This document shows, piece by piece, positions 18,958 through 31,319 of a stretch of 64,000 nt of DNA. How positions within the stretch are numbered: position 1 is the first letter of the stretch; each line of letters begins with the position of its first letter. Both the position numbers and the translations under genes were made by a program. The stretch lies in assembly GCA_024704765.1 (NCBI GenBank), contig JAKMXF010000299.1:682001-746000 (forward strand), read 5' to 3'. This DNA is from Oopsacas minuta. Its lineage: Eukaryota; Porifera; Hexactinellida; Lyssacinosida; Leucopsacidae. The notes under the pieces were generated by a model, which saw nothing but the letters and a program-made list of their open reading frames with translations, ran no database searches and was not told the origin of the DNA.

Positions 18958-20690
18958 TCCCATGATGACTTAGCCTTTGGCCAAAATCATGACGTCAGGA
19001 CATTTGGCATATTGAGGGGTACCTGTAATTCAAATTTCAACAGTCTACATATATTGCCTGAGCAGTGGCTAATAATTTTTCCAAAATCCAAAAGGTGACA
19101 ATGATGTTATAATTTCGTCATAGGTGTGAATTTTCGTCTGAGACTTTAACTTGTCCGAGCCACGCCCCAAATACCCCTGTATGGTATAAATCAGCATTGG
19201 GGCCTTCCAGTTTGTTCAATCAATTCTGGACATACAAAGATATTAGGGAAAAATGGCAAAATTATACATTTGTATATAGAATTTTGCACTTTCTGAGGTT
19301 GTTCTTCAACACAAGTAATTCAATTTTGATATAGTGCCAACTACAACTTCCATTGTGTCGGCCACAATTGACTACTTAAGAGACATTTTGAAGGTGTTGA
19401 ACTCCTGCGAACGGCGACAGTTATAATTTAATCAAATTTTAATGCTGATGTTCGTAATCAGTGTAAAATTCCGCGTCGTTCAAGTGGTCGCTTCAACACC
19501 TTTTTGTACATAGCAACGGAAATGTCTCAGGAATGTTACAGCATCTAATTCACAAAATTTGTCCTACCCTATCGAGTGACCCCTTGCTCGACGCCGCTAG
19601 GTTAGCTGAATCTAATTATGCCTATATTGGCTCTCTAACTTGTCATTTGACGCGATTTTGTTACATTGTCATGTTTTCAATGTACGTACACTATAACAGA
19701 GGGGTAGGAAGATTATTATATGTGGGAGGCGGCGTTTGAACTTTGTCTATATGGTGAATCCTCGATTATTCGAACATCCCCCTGGCCCCAGTTCCTATTC
19801 AACTATGTATAAACGACCTGGATAGTCATTTCTTGTTAGAAAAGTAATGATTAAATCTTCTCTCCAGTCATTCTAAAATTTATTGCACTAGGGGTGTGCA
19901 GTATGTAAGCTGATCTCGCAAAGATACTAGCTGTTTTTTCAATGGCTGCAATCGTTGATAATAAATATCCTTAAAAACATGTGATTCTCGCATTCAAGAA
20001 TATTAAGAGCTGTAGCTAATGGACACATTACATCACAATACTCACTAATAAAGATTTCAGAATCATCTTTACCCACGGATAACAAGCGAAATAATGTTTG
20101 TAAATGAGACAATTTTGTCATATTTCTTTCTATGTGTGAAGCTAGTATACCAGTGGGCAATAGAGTTCGAAGGGGACAATTGGAGAACCCTGGATAATCA
20201 CCTGAGTTCGAAGTGAATAATGAATACGAGAATTATGTATGAACAAGTGAATAATTAGAGATCCCGGAAAAATAGAGAGGACCACTGCAGTGTTCACATT
20301 AATTAGTTTAGGGCTTAATCAAACCTAGTAAGGTGGGACTCAGTGCGGTAAGTCTTATAAAAAATGTCCAGCCAACAGACTAGTAGTGCAGCTCAGGGTT
20401 ATGGATTTTTGTTCTTTTCAGGGTGAGGCAAGCCCCCTGACCCTCAGTATAAATGCCGCAATGCACTGGACCCGACTGATTTTGGCCTCCTGGATCTGAT
20501 AAATATTTCAGAATATTAATATTATTCGTCCCCTAATGTACTTCATGTTCTATTCTCAACCCCCATGGATAAAATTCTGAATAATAATCTTATAATTCCC
20601 CCCTGTATAACTTTTGAACCGAAATCTCTAGCATCAATTTGAAATATGTGCGATAAGTTGTGAAATATGATAAATAATCTATATTATTGT
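18958..20690 (+). repeat. Dispersed repeat family A, copy 1
   Basis: Matches 56830-58165 block by block: ATTTGGCATATTGAGGGGTA, AACTTGTCC.AG, GGACATACAAA, TTCGTAATCAGTG, TAAATGCCGCAATGCA, ATTATTCGTCCCCTAATGTA and TTGAAATATGTGC.ATAAGTTG. No protein signal; many in-phase stops. It directly abuts the broken end of protease gene B, so its arrival may have removed that gene's 3' end. A MITE-like insert sits at 19749-20289. Confidence 0.75.
19749..20289. mobile_element. Degenerate pogo-like MITE in repeat A
   Basis: Left end ATGGTGAATCCTCGATTATT and right end GAGATCCCGGAAAAATAGAG followed by AGGACCACTGCA resemble the CAGTGGANCCTC...GAGGTNCCACTG pattern of pogo/Tigger elements. The stretch has no counterpart in the repeat A copy at 56.8 kb. 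Boundaries are approximate. Confidence 0.45.
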
Positions 20691-22634
20691 TGTTTGTTTG
20701 TTTGTGTCTGTTTTTTCGTTAATAAGGAAAGAATTTCTGGTATGCTATTATGAATTCGAATTTCGCAATCCAAAATCCGAAATTCGCAAATGCAAGTTTT
20801 TCATATCCCAATTTATTGTTGTTGTTATGAATATAAAGTATTCATATAGTTGAAATCTCGAATTATACTTGAGACTTGCTCTCAACAGATATATAAGGGT
20901 AATCAAGTGCACTGAATCCGAATATGATATTTTCAACTACGTATTGCGAATATTTGTTGTCTTTAGGTGTATAAGTAAACTATTTCTAGTTAATCCTAGA
21001 AACTTGCTTTCAACCGTTATACTGGGGTAATCGGGTACTCTGATTAACAATATGAATTTATCACCAACTTATTGTGAATATGTTGCTACTTTATAGTTTG
21101 CTCAATTCGAGGCACGAAGTGCCGAGCCCCATGCGAACACTTTATGTTCGCAAGCCGCTCACCGCGAACTTGAAAATGGTAATTTCAGAACCTACATGCT
21201 CGATTGCCCCTGAATAGCATTTAAAACGAAATCTCTAGTATGATTTGAATATAGATCAGAAGGCGTGAAATATGATTAATCATATGATAAAATCATATAG
21301 ATACAGCAATCAGTATCACCGTACCGCGGAACTGTTTACTGGCATCTGAACCGTTTTATAATGGTTTAATGGTTGTTTCGATATTGTAACCGTTTCACAA
21401 CTGTATGTATTTTGATTAAAGCCACAACTTGTCAAACACCTTGAATTTAACGATTAATGCAGTTTAGTCTAATGAAATTATGCTAAGTCCCGCTATGTCC
21501 AGCTCGATTTATATTCTATACTGTTTGTTATTCACTCAGGTTGATAAGTATGGAGAAAGAATTATATTTTATATCCTTGGGAATAGATATATTGTGCTTT
21601 TTGGTAGGATGTAGCAGATGAATATTAGTCCTGCTGCCTCTGCATTTCAAAACTTTTGGACAAGTTTCTATGAACATAACACAAGGAAATAATCTAAAAA
21701 TCTGAAGAAAGTACACACATACTAGTTAGGTACTTCTAGAAGTGAAAGTATAACGATACTAGAGAGTTATAGCGTAATTCTAATTGAGTATATGAGCAGA
21801 TATACGTATGTATATTTACAACTAAATTTAGTAAATTATCAGTAATAGGATAGCCAAGTATTGAAATATACCCATAATATATATCAAATGAGGATAATAT
21901 AGACAGGAGTTGATTGAATTTGTAGGATAAATTGATCATTTGATTATAATTCAAGAAACATACAACTCTCATTCAAAACAACAACAACAAACACCTGCAA
22001 GTTCTTTGTGTTCTTCATCCTATTTGGTAAGTATCACTTAATTGATTCATTATTATGTGTTTGTAAGTAATTTTGTACTTTAACATCCGTATTCTGTAAA
22101 GAGCTACAAGGATATTGCACAAGACTCAGTGTAATGGATCCATCGGTTAATCTGTTCAACTACTGAGACATACAAATAATGATAAATAACTCAGGTTAAT
22201 CGCCTCACCTTTATTCCGTGTAATCGGTCAAAATGGCCTGGTCCCGATGTGACTGTATTAAATTAGCTCTAGCTGTTTACCATTTGGATTGGAAATACTA
22301 CTCATCCTTTGTCCATTGTGTTATCTTAATATTATAAATACTTGGAGCCGGCACAGGTTCTAACTTTGGATACAGTTTTTGCCCGCTTCCCTTACGTATA
22401 TTCTCCACAAATGCTGCCCTCAATAAATATTAGAATAATCTAATTCGCATAGTTTATCAAAGGCTACTATTAGTATGATAGAATAATGCCACTGTAAGAG
22501 CTGTAGGCAACAAACGTATTTCATATAACATTGTTACACGATACACGTTGTAACTTTGCTGCAAGCAACTTCAATAAAGTAACATCCTGTATATTAAACT
22601 AGTATTACATTCTATTCTGTATATAGTTATAATT
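20691..22634. other. Non-coding AT-rich stretch
   Basis: No supported gene. At 21108-21130 GAGGCACGAAGTGCCGAG forms a short palindrome of the CACTTCGTGCC type that recurs in repeat family A (40.4-40.6 kb and 56.9 kb). A GTTTGTTTGTTTG run lies near 20692-20704 and an AACAACAACAACAA run near 21977-21990. Several short frames (for example 21736-21972 minus) have AT-driven composition only. Confidence 0.4.
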
Positions 22635-23832
22635 ATGGCTGAAGTAATATATGAATTTAATTCCGAACAAAACTTGAAGCCCTCAAAAATGGAAATTATC
22701 CGAACTTTTGATGAACTCTTCGCTTTTCTGACGGAACACAGGGATAGTCTACTGACTAGACTTGCCAAAAAATGAAAGAGGGATATGATGAAAATCAACA
22801 TTGGAGCAAGCCATCAATGAACTGAAAATTGCAAAAGCTAATGCACAAACAATCATGAAGAGCAATTTGTTAGAACCTATGAGAAAATTATTCGATGACC
22901 AGTTAATAAGATTAGAGAATTCAAAGGTAGCCCCGTGGATAACTTGAAGATGGTTGAGTTTCGTTGCTATTCTCAAAAAATTGGAACTGCTGTGAAGCAA
23001 ATTGATTTGTTTGAAATTAGTCCCAAATATGCAAAGAGAGAATATCCCATCAAAACGGTTTGTAAGCGTGGTAGGGGTAAGGGAGAATTGAATAACCCGC
23101 AGGGATACCTGTAGATAGAGCAATGAATGTACTTTACATTTGTGACAGAAATAACAGTCGTATACAAGTGTTGAATACTGAAGGAAAGTATTTCCGTTCG
23201 TTTGGGACTGACAACTTGAAAGAGCCATGCGGTATATGTCTGTCAAAAGAGGAAGTATTCGTTACTGATAGAGCTAAAGAGTCTATTGTGAAGTTTAGTC
23301 TAGCAGGATAATTCCTAAAGGAAACAGGCTCAAGAGGCAATTCAGAAAGACGATTTACTATTATCGCAGGATTGTGTCATGAAGCTGGTTAATATATGTC
23401 TGTGATTGTAATATGCAAAGAATTCAAATATTTGACTCTAATCTGAACTTCATTAAACAGTTCGGCTACGGAGAACTCAAAGCTCCAAGAGACATTACAG
23501 TATTCTTTGACAGAATCTACATCCTATCTCTAAACAACAACTCCATCTATTGCTACAACAGAGACTGTACTCTCCAGAATATTATACAACTTACTGGACA
23601 GGAACAGTAAATGACAGTAGCTGTCTTCTTCACGATTGATAAGAAGGGGAACTTCTTAATCACAGACCATACAGCTAACGAAATCCGTATCTTCTCACCT
23701 CAAGGAGTGATGAATCATATTCTGGGTAGAGGACATCTCTATCTCTTATACGGTATTGTATTAGATAACTCAGATAATATTTTATGTGTGAATGCTGGCA
23801 TTGAAGGCAAAGCCTGCTTCCAGAAATATTAA
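22635..23832 (+). pseudogene. NHL-repeat protein, frameshifted
   Basis: From ATG 22635: MAEVIYEFNSEQNLKPSKM and a helical region (FDELFAFLTEHRDSLLTRLA, then LEQAINELKIAKANAQTIM in a shifted frame). NHL beta-propeller repeats follow from ~23080: ELNNPQGI, MNVLYICDRNNSRIQVLNTE, GKYFRSFG, LKEPCGICLSKEEVFVTDRA, MQRIQIFDSNLNFIKQFGYG, ITVFFDRIYILSLN, FFTIDKKGNFLITDH, EIRIFSPQGV. Such coil-plus-NHL proteins are TRIM/NHL relatives that bind proteins or RNA; no RING is visible here. At least four stops or frameshifts (near 22772, 22800, 23310, 23390 and 23610). Probably a decayed member of a multigene family. Confidence 0.78.
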
Positions 23833-24078
23833 CCAATCGTCCTAAGTATCCTAATTGTATATTTCCGATTTTTGTTTACCCCTCTTAACATTATATTCTA
23901 TTTGTATATTATTTAATCTCAATTCTATATCAATAACACACAGCCTATGTCAATAACCTCAATTCAAATCTCAAGTGTGTCATATGCTGTTGTACTACTC
24001 TTCGTCTCTTTCTGAAATTAGATGCAACATTATCACTATCTTGCATATTACTAGAGCATTTCCATCTGAGCACTAACG

Positions 24079-26150
24079 GTGATGGCTCAAAAAACTGTGA
24101 GAAGATCTATCGGTGGGAAATTTTGCTCTACTCCAGTTGATAGTTATAATGTTTGGAAGTTATTCAATATCCTCATTCCAGCTGGAATCCCCAAATTACA
24201 ACACATAGAGACTGTATGTAGAAAAGGAAAACTACCAAATGGTTTTGAAATAGATCCAGAACCATTTCTAGACAGGAAAATAATGATAAGACCTCTTTAA
24301 TACTCCTCAGAAAAAGAAAATGAAGCTAAGTGATGAAGTTGATGATTCCTTTTGTAACAGCTTATTAAGTAATCCACCCATGAGTGAAAATCGGATAGCG
24401 AGGCTTCATTCATATCTTGTTCGCTTTACACTAACTTCTCATAAGGGAATTAACTCGTTGGACAATTACTAGTTAGCTCAAGTAATGGAGACCTTGCTTC
24501 AAAACTGTACAACTACACAAGATATAAGTGCATCGAATCTTGCAATTTCTCAGGTACCGACAGAATTAGTCAAGGTTGACTAAGTGCTGGGTGAAGCAAT
24601 TAAAATTAAGATTTCACAGTTATTGAGGTAGATGGATGGGGGTCGTCGAAAAACGTTCTTCTTTATGGTTTCAATTCCTTAGTCTCATTTTTCTTTGTGA
24701 TAACACTCCTGACTTAGGAGTTCGCATGTATATGACGGGCGAAAAGGCTTATGATGCGCAGAGGCATGCAGATTGTATATGGGATCTTTGGGTTGGAGCC
24801 AAGAACAAGATTCAATTACCAGATTCTCATTTACCAAAAGGAATTATAGCAGATGGTAAACCTGTCATTCAACATGCTCTAGTTACATTTGCTGAGCGAT
24901 TTGAATTTTTTGAGAAATCTGTCATCTCGAGAGGAAGGTGCCTAACTCACCTTGCACATTTAAAACAGGATATTTGGCGAAGTTTACCTTAAATCTAGGT
25001 TCAGTGGGTAAACTCAACAATAAAGAACTCTGCAATTATTGTTGCAGCATTCAGGTACAGTACTAAAGCTAACGCTGCTTTAGAGGAATGTCTGAAAGAA
25101 CAAGTATCATCGAATGAGGCCATGAATGCGAAGACTTTGACCAAATTTATTGAAACAAGATGGACAAGTGTTGGTGAAATGCTGTCACGTATGTGTAAAT
25201 TACATGCAGCCCTAAGAACTGTTCCAATAATATTCCCTGATTTCGGATTGAACACAGCAGTAGTGGCAGTGTTAGAAGATAATAGACCACCCTCATGAAT
25301 ATTCTTACGCCTATAATATCGGACATGCAAACTAGAGGTATTAGTGTTGCTGGCTATTTCGCCTTGAATTGGATTCAACTTCTATTAACACATGAGTGGG
25401 CTAAAGAAAACTGTTCTAACAGGGATCACATAAATGTTCACATGAAAATAGAGGGCAGGGTTCGAGGAACTGTAGTCTCAATAAGAGGTCTTATTAGCTT
25501 ATCTGTCCTCTGGAGCGTATAGAGGATTTGGGCTCATTAAAGCTAATGGCTTAAATGCAGAACTGACAACAGTTGCTCGCCCTTATGTGTTAGAAGCATG
25601 GAGACATGTCGTGAAGTATATTCTTCAGCTCAAAACTCTTAGTACTATGAGAAAGCAACATTACGTCTTCACTAAATGATAAAATGGATGATAAACCAGA
25701 CTAATCAAGAACCAATATGGTGTGTTTTAGGGACATGTAATGATGTTCAAAGGTGGAGGCGAATGTCAAAACATCAACCTATAGACGATGTCATCAACAA
25801 AGCTCTACACTGTACTCTTACCCACAACACCACAGAATGTGAGTAAAGTTTCTCTAAGTGTGAATTAGCAAGTGCTGGCAACAGGGGGAGAAAAAGCAAT
25901 CAAATATGTCAGGCAGCTGATAATTGGAAAGAAAATGAGATTCAATCAGCTGCTCCAGGCTCAATTTATGCTATGTGAATGAACAAACCTCATAAACACG
26001 AGAGAGTTGAGTCAGGTGCATCTCGGTTGCTTATTGTAGATGAAGATTTGGTCGATGCATTGCTAGATAGTCCGTGGGTAACTTTAGATTATTCAAAGAG
26101 TGAAGCTGAAGATGAAGAACCTATTGGCTAGTTACTCGAAAACTGATGTT
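24079..26150 (+). pseudogene. hAT-like transposase remnant
   Basis: Discontinuous plus-strand frames in consistent order. 24079-24300 gives an unknown N-terminal part. 24636-24992 encodes RMYMTGEKAYDAQRHADCIW, then VISRGRCLTHLAHLKQDIW. 25040-25297 encodes FRYSTKANAALEECLKEQ and ETRWTSVGEMLSRMCKLHAA, the 'TRW.S...ML.R' signature of hAT-type transposases. 25295-25522 continues the helical insert (SDMQTRGISVAGYFALNW). Near 25845 FSKCELASAGNRGRKSNQ resembles the hAT C-terminal dimerisation block. Many stops and shifts; clearly dead. Subfamily not recognised, and the N-terminal frame could belong to something else. Confidence 0.5.
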
Positions 26151-26361
26151 TAGATTTAAAGAAGAGCAAGTGGTTGCTGGAAACGTAATAATATAGGTGG
26201 ATTGCCAGGCTCCTGGGACAAGTTTTGGAGTCGTATATTGTCCAGAGTGAGCATGAGTAGATAAGTGAAAGGAATTCAAACCAAGTCAGCGGACTTATAT
26301 AGAAGTGATCAAGACTAGAAGTTCATCGATGTATGACTCGGTATGCCACAGCCCTTGCAAG

Positions 26362-26523
26362 CATGGTTTCATCCAGCATTTCTGAACCATACGCCTAAAA
26401 CATTCCCCCTCATTTTTACGCGCGCCTTGAGTATACATATTGTATTATGGTATAGGGTATTGCTCGAATTTTGACTCGCCTAGATCTATATTTGCTGAAT
26501 TCATGCGCCTGGATGAAACCCTG
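26362..26523 (-). mobile_element. hAT-type MITE, copy 2
   Basis: 162 bp, reverse-complement relative of 873-1055, flanked by a perfect 8-bp duplication CTTGCAAG (26354-26361 and 26524-26531). Ends CATGGTTTCATCC and GGATGAAACCCTG. It sits directly against gypsy-type reverse transcriptase sequence. Confidence 0.9.
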
Positions 26524-26531
26524 CTTGCAAG

Positions 26532-27070
26532 GTATTGTCCATCAAAAGTTGGAAAGTTGGCTGACCGGACTAAACCAAAGGGCATAACCTTCATCTCAAA
26601 GAGCCCTCTTGGAGTATTAAAAGCAGTCTTCTCTATATCCACTTCCCTGACAGGAACACCCCAGTAAGCCGCAGAGATGTCGATGACCGAGAAGAACTGG
26701 AACCCATACAGTTTATCGAGTATAGTTTGCACCAGTGGAATGCCATACGCGTCTTTCTTGATAACTGAGTTCAGCCGGCGATAGTCGATGGCGAACGTTT
26801 ACTGTCCATCCCTCTTCGTCATCAAAATGACATTACTCGCCCACCGCGAGCTCGATGGTCTGCATAAGCCTTGTTCCAATAGCTCGCTCAACTACGTGTT
26901 AATTTCTTCTTCCCAATGTAGGGACACTCGTCTTGGTCTGGATTTGCATGGACAGCGTTACCTGTATCTATTGCGTGCTCACATCTGGTGGTGCGTCCTG
27001 GTTTATCATTGAATAGCTCTTCAAACTCGTTCAACATTTCTAAGAGTATCAAATGGTACCTAGGATTCAA
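26532..27070 (-). pseudogene. gypsy-type reverse transcriptase fragment
   Basis: Minus strand: FEELFNDKPGRTTRCEHAID (the linker before RT), then after a stop ASNVILMTKRDG and IDYRRLNSVIKKDAY. Next come FFSVIDISAAYWGVPV, KTAFNTPRGLFEMKVMPFGL, and a tail (DGQYLASRV) at the MITE border. These are RT motifs 1-4 of Ty3/gypsy elements; the catalytic YVDD block is not present. At least one in-frame stop near 26890 and another near 26800. Confidence 0.85.
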
Positions 27071-27289
27071 GTCCGTTTCGCAACCACTTACTAGCTGTTT
27101 AATTGCAAGATTATCGATACGTTTAATCTTCGGGAGCCCTGGCGAGTGGGTTTCCTCCAGTTGCTTTTTCTTGAATCTCGATGACAGAATTTCCTAGAGT
27201 AATTGTTCCAACCTCCCGGTCAATTGTAACTTTGCCAAATAACCTCAGAAATTGGCGGCTGTTCCTCTCCTTCTAGGACATTTACTAGC

Positions 27290-27480
27290 ACAGAGTGGGT
27301 CTTCCAGTCATAAAGCTCTATCGGGATTTCTTTCGTACCAACCAGGCTTCCCCTACTCCATATACCTGACTAACCTTGGGTTTTAAGCATTTACTCAAAC
27401 CCACTTCCTTCATAGCCTGTCCATCACATTGATTTTCGCTCCTGTGTCCAACAATGTACGGACCGCAAGCCCCAAACCTT
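27290..27480 (-). pseudogene. Retroelement aspartic protease fragment
   Basis: Reading down from ~27460 on the minus strand gives LLDTGAKINVMDRL, the active-site DTG of retroelement proteases, followed in shifting frames by VGLSKCLKPKVSQVYGVG and KEIPIELYDW. Lies between gag and RT as expected. Frameshifted. It is unrelated to the cellular pepsin-like genes at 10-19 kb apart from the DTG motif. Confidence 0.7.
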
Positions 27481-27484
27481 GACC

Positions 27485-28379
27485 TTAATCCTCGTCTACA
27501 AGCGACTCATAGGACCTATTCAAGTTCTCTACGTGATCCCTGCTTTTCCAGTTAATATTCTGGGGTAACGTCCTGCCAGAACTAGGACAGTTGGGGGTGT
27601 TGTGTCCTTTCCTGTGACAATCGTCACACACAGTTCCGGCACACTGCATAGCTGTTCCCCATCTTCCCGCAAGTGAAACAAGTAAGACTACTATATCTAC
27701 GGTCTGAGCCCCGGTATTGACCCTTCTGCCACCCAGTAGGAGCCTGCACTTTGTATACTTCCTTAACTTCGGGATCACTATCCGAATCACTCGAGTGACG
27801 AGGTTCTTCTTTCTTTTCTTGTTTAACGATTTTACAGAAACCAGGCCTGTCCTCCAGTTCACGAAACCTAGAATAGGTATGTCAGCATGAAGTAAGTTTG
27901 TTGGACCGTTCGTAAAAACTCTCGCATTTGCGCGTCCGAGACCGAATTTACGTCTTTCTGTTGGATCCACTTCTTGATTACAGTGTAAACCCTGCTAGGG
28001 CTTTGTTGTAAACCCCATAAATACTTGTCGGTTCAGGAAATACGCGTCTAGTCTCCTTCCAGAGTAGGTGAAATAAACCTCTATATGTACCCCTCTTGCC
28101 CAGACCATATTTCGAAATCGCGCAGTGGCCTCTAGCTCGTCAATAGGGGGGTCTAACGCATTGCAAAGCACCTTGGATGCGGCCTCGATAGTTTCTTTTT
28201 TAATCGGTAACAGAGCAACATCTATTTTATACTCGTTTCTACATACATATGAAAGAATAACTAGCACGGCTGCTTGTCCTCACGCGTAAGCTGCGAGGGC
28301 ACTGGTTGCTACTACGAACAAGGGTTGCCAGTCTTCAATCCTCTCATCTGCCTTGTAAGGTGGGATAGCGATACTCATT
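27485..28379 (-). pseudogene. gag-like region with CCHC zinc knuckle
   Basis: Start ATG at 28379 (MSIAIPPYKADERIEDWQPL), then VLCNALDPPIDELEATARFR, and after shifts the knuckle CDDCHRKGHNTPNC (C-x2-C-x4-H-x4-C) near 27610. Gag would package the element RNA; the knuckle binds nucleic acid. At least three frame changes or stops (near 28285, 27990 and 27480). Confidence 0.7.
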
Positions 28380-28600
28380 AATGCGGCAATGAAAGTAAAA
28401 CTATTGGTAGTTATGTGACAATTACAACAGATGTGCCAACAGTATTGTGAAAATAAAAAAAATAGCAATAAGTTTAGCTAAACTTAACAACCACCTAAGA
28501 TCGCATCTAACTAGAATACTAACTAAATTACTTTTGACTATAAATATAAGAACACACACTTTTAATAGCAGAATTATCTGGGTTGAACCTACTTTGGATG

Positions 28601-29122
28601 TCAAATAAGAGAGTTGAGCTGTCTCCACTGGATCTCGAATCCCATTCCACCCATTCTAGTTGGAAGAGAAATAATAGATTTTTCGATATTAGAGATGCTG
28701 CCACCAAATATTATTGGTAGTAATCTATTGTTGATGAGATCTGGTAGTGGCTTAAAGCGCTTCCACAATTTGGAACTTTTCTTTGAAGATGGCACCACTA
28801 AATTTAGAGGACCTTGCAAATGCTGCTTGTACAGCCTGGGCTGTGATTCAGCTTCCGATGCTAGTTTTTCCACACAAGGCTCCCAGCTCTGAAATCTTCC
28901 TTCTATATATTAAATGATACTTTCATCATCTTCTACAAATCCTCCAAGAAACTGTTGACCCTTGACAACTTTAAACCCAATCTTTTCAGATAGAAAACTC
29001 GCTTCAGTTTCATCCTTAGAGTCTATCAATAGGATGGTTTTTGTTGTGCCTTTCAGTATCAAAGCAGCGTATCCTCGGTAAGTGTTAAATAAAAATCTCG
29101 ATCCCCTTGGCCTTGTCATCAT
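28601..29122 (-). pseudogene. Reverse-transcriptase-type element, C-terminal remnant
   Basis: Minus strand from ~29105: SRFLFNTYRGYAALILKG, KIGFKVVKGQQFLGGFV, then after a stop at ~28915 SWEPCVEKLASEAESQP, LINNRLLPIIFGGSISN and SLPTRMGGMGFEIQ. The 'SLPTR.GG.G' ending and the 'F..G.R.LGG.' segment are typical of the C-terminal half of long retroelement polyproteins common in early-branching animals. The catalytic core between ALILKG and KTILLI is deleted. Exact clade not determined. Confidence 0.55.
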
Positions 29123-30096
29123 TACTCTACTATGGTAACGTCATTATTATTATGGAAAATGTATCCCATTGACTACAATTTGAAATTTACTCTAGCTGCT
29201 ATCGTTATTAAGTTATTCGCGTGGGTTTCTAGTATCATGTGGTTTATGAGGTTACATAAATTGTGTCTATTGAGTCGGAAATTCTTGTTCATAGAAAAAA
29301 TATAAGAATATATAGTTTTCAATAAAATACTTGTTTACAAAATTCGAAATAATATATGAACATTTGTAAATATCACAGTTCGTGACCTACATAATAACAA
29401 GGCCTGTTCACCGGAGTGAAAATTTAGACCATGGATGTCGGTTAAGGCCATTGATTTTTATTACAAATTGTGATGTATTAGATGGTATTCATCCAAATCG
29501 TGAACTTAGAAAGTGTTTTTGGATGTCGTTGAAAGCCATTGTTATGTAACAATAAATTGTTATACGTAGATAAAAGATTACCGAATTTACACAGCCTAAG
29601 AGGTAAAGCTACATTGGTTAAATACAAGAATACAATAAAATAAGTCAAACATTAGAGAATTATGAGTTGGGTTTAGAGACAAAATAAATAGGAACTATTT
29701 GGGTTTCAACTTCTTCAATTGACATTGTATGAATCTAAGACAATAAATACAGGCTGGTCCCCAGAGTCTTTTCCAATTAAAGGGGAGAGTAGGTCAATGG
29801 CTTATTAACACCTGCAGTTGCTTCTCTGACATACTTTTGAAATGTCTGAGCAGAATCAACATTGGCAGTAACTGGAGAATGGTAATCCTTTAGTAATAGA
29901 TTAATTCCATGAATATCATGTATCTGAGACAGGGATAGAGAAAGTCATACACCTTCGTAGTATCCAATAGTATGTAGTGATTCTGTAATCGTTAACGAAC
30001 AACAAATTGAAATAAAACCAGTAATTGTTTTAAAAGGTTCGATCAAATTCAGGGAAATATCTTCAGAAGGCCAAATTATCCCAGGATCAGGGAGAT
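29123..30096. other. Non-coding stretch before the THAP remnant
   Basis: Nothing supported as a gene in 29123-29760. From 30095 down to 29790 the minus strand carries protein-like text in frame with the THAP remnant (DPGIIWPSEDISLNLIEPFK, SICCSLTITESLHTIGYYE), possibly the continuation of that gene, but I recognise no family. Confidence 0.4.
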
Positions 30097-30470
30097 TCAT
30101 GTGTTTTGTTTTGGACACAAACTCTTGTAATTTGGTGGTTTGATAATTTCTTTATCCACACGGTACTGTAATAGACTCTGATCTATAACAGTATCAATTA
30201 ATTCCTGTTCTTTCAAGGCTCGATTAAATTGCTGTTGTTTGGTAGAAGAAGAAAAACGAGGTGAACAGTCGGGGAGGAATCTTGGCACCACTTCTTTAAC
30301 TAATTTAGGTTCAGTGGGCACTTCTAAATTTGATCCATCTGATTGAAGGACTGGATAACTTGTGATAATGTCTTATGCGAGGAAATGTTTAGAACAAGCG
30401 AATACAGATTTCAAGTCTCCGATATCTTCTCTGCAGAGCGCACATAGCCATTGATCGACAAGCTTAAGTG
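30097..30470 (-). pseudogene. THAP-domain protein remnant
   Basis: The minus strand reads QWLCALCREDIGDLKSVFAC, SKHFLA then a TAA at ~30373, then DIITSYPVLQSDGSNLEVPT and EVVPRFLPDCSPRFSSSTKQ. This is the second half of a THAP zinc finger (W..AL.R......VC..HF...D......DG......L....VP..FP). The first half with the two N-terminal Cys is missing or in a lost exon. One stop interrupts it. THAP domains occur in host regulators and in P-element transposases; a P-element (43373-47316) is in this window, so a transposon origin is likely. Confidence 0.6.
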
Positions 30471-31319
30471 AACCACTTGGTTGCTTAAACGAAATTACAT
30501 ACATGAAAGAGTTATGAAATTTTCTAGAAGTTAATACAATTTCAATAGTAAATTTAAAGTGGCACAAAAGTGGCAAATTATTTCAGATCTAAAATCGTAT
30601 ACCGAAGTGCACATCTACAAGTCACAATGAACCCATTGACAAATTTTCAGCTCTTAATCATAAACGGTGTCGGCTGTAGAGTGGACACGGAAAAAAACAT
30701 ACAAAACTTTCCACTCAAATCAATACTGAGCCAGCCAAATTAGAACCGTATTCAGATTTCTCATAGATATTTCAAAAGAGAGGATTTAAACTTGTGGTCA
30801 TTTATTACTATGAATTCATTTATTACAAGAAATAGCTACTAAACCTGGTATTAATTGTAATATGGCATTTTACGATTTTTGTGATTTTTAGTGTGCCGAC
30901 TAATACTATTACATAGTATAGTTGCTCAGTTCTAAAATGGTTTACTCAGTATATTCGAATATATAAATCTTTTCGCTCTGCTGTTCACACCTTTAGAGAT
31001 TAAGATATAAAATTTGGCATGTGTACATGTAGTGATATCTAGTTGTGCACCTGACATTTGAAAAATTTTCTAATGTGTATATTCTCACACATCTTGATAC
31101 ATCTGTATTTTGGTCCAATCAGATTATAGGAAAATACGAATAGGCACATATGCATAAAATGGGTTCTGGTGTATGTAATTTAATTAGCAGTGTAATGTAT
31201 CTATAATTGATTGTAGACTGTAATTCTATTGGTCGATACATTCGATTAAGTATATATGTTGTGCGAGATGTTGGCGATTTACAATCTATGACTTAAGTTG
31301 TAACAGTAAATTCGAAGGA

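Larger units (their letters stand above)
26532..28380 (-). mobile_element. Ty3/gypsy-like LTR retrotransposon remnant
   Basis: On the minus strand the order is gag (28379 to ~27485, with zinc knuckle), protease (~27470 to 27300) and reverse transcriptase (~27070 to 26532), the order of Ty3/gypsy elements. RNase H and integrase are missing beyond 26532, where the hAT MITE lies. No LTRs found. Stops and frameshifts in all three parts; an old 5' fragment. Confidence 0.8.

Noticed and set aside
22749-23246. 165-codon minus-strand frame
   Set aside because: Antisense shadow of the NHL-repeat gene.
26532-28380. Complete gypsy element with LTRs
   Set aside because: No direct repeats flank it, and RNase H and integrase are absent.
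30037-30050. GGTTCGATC as a tRNA B-box
   Set aside because: No A-box or acceptor pairing around it.
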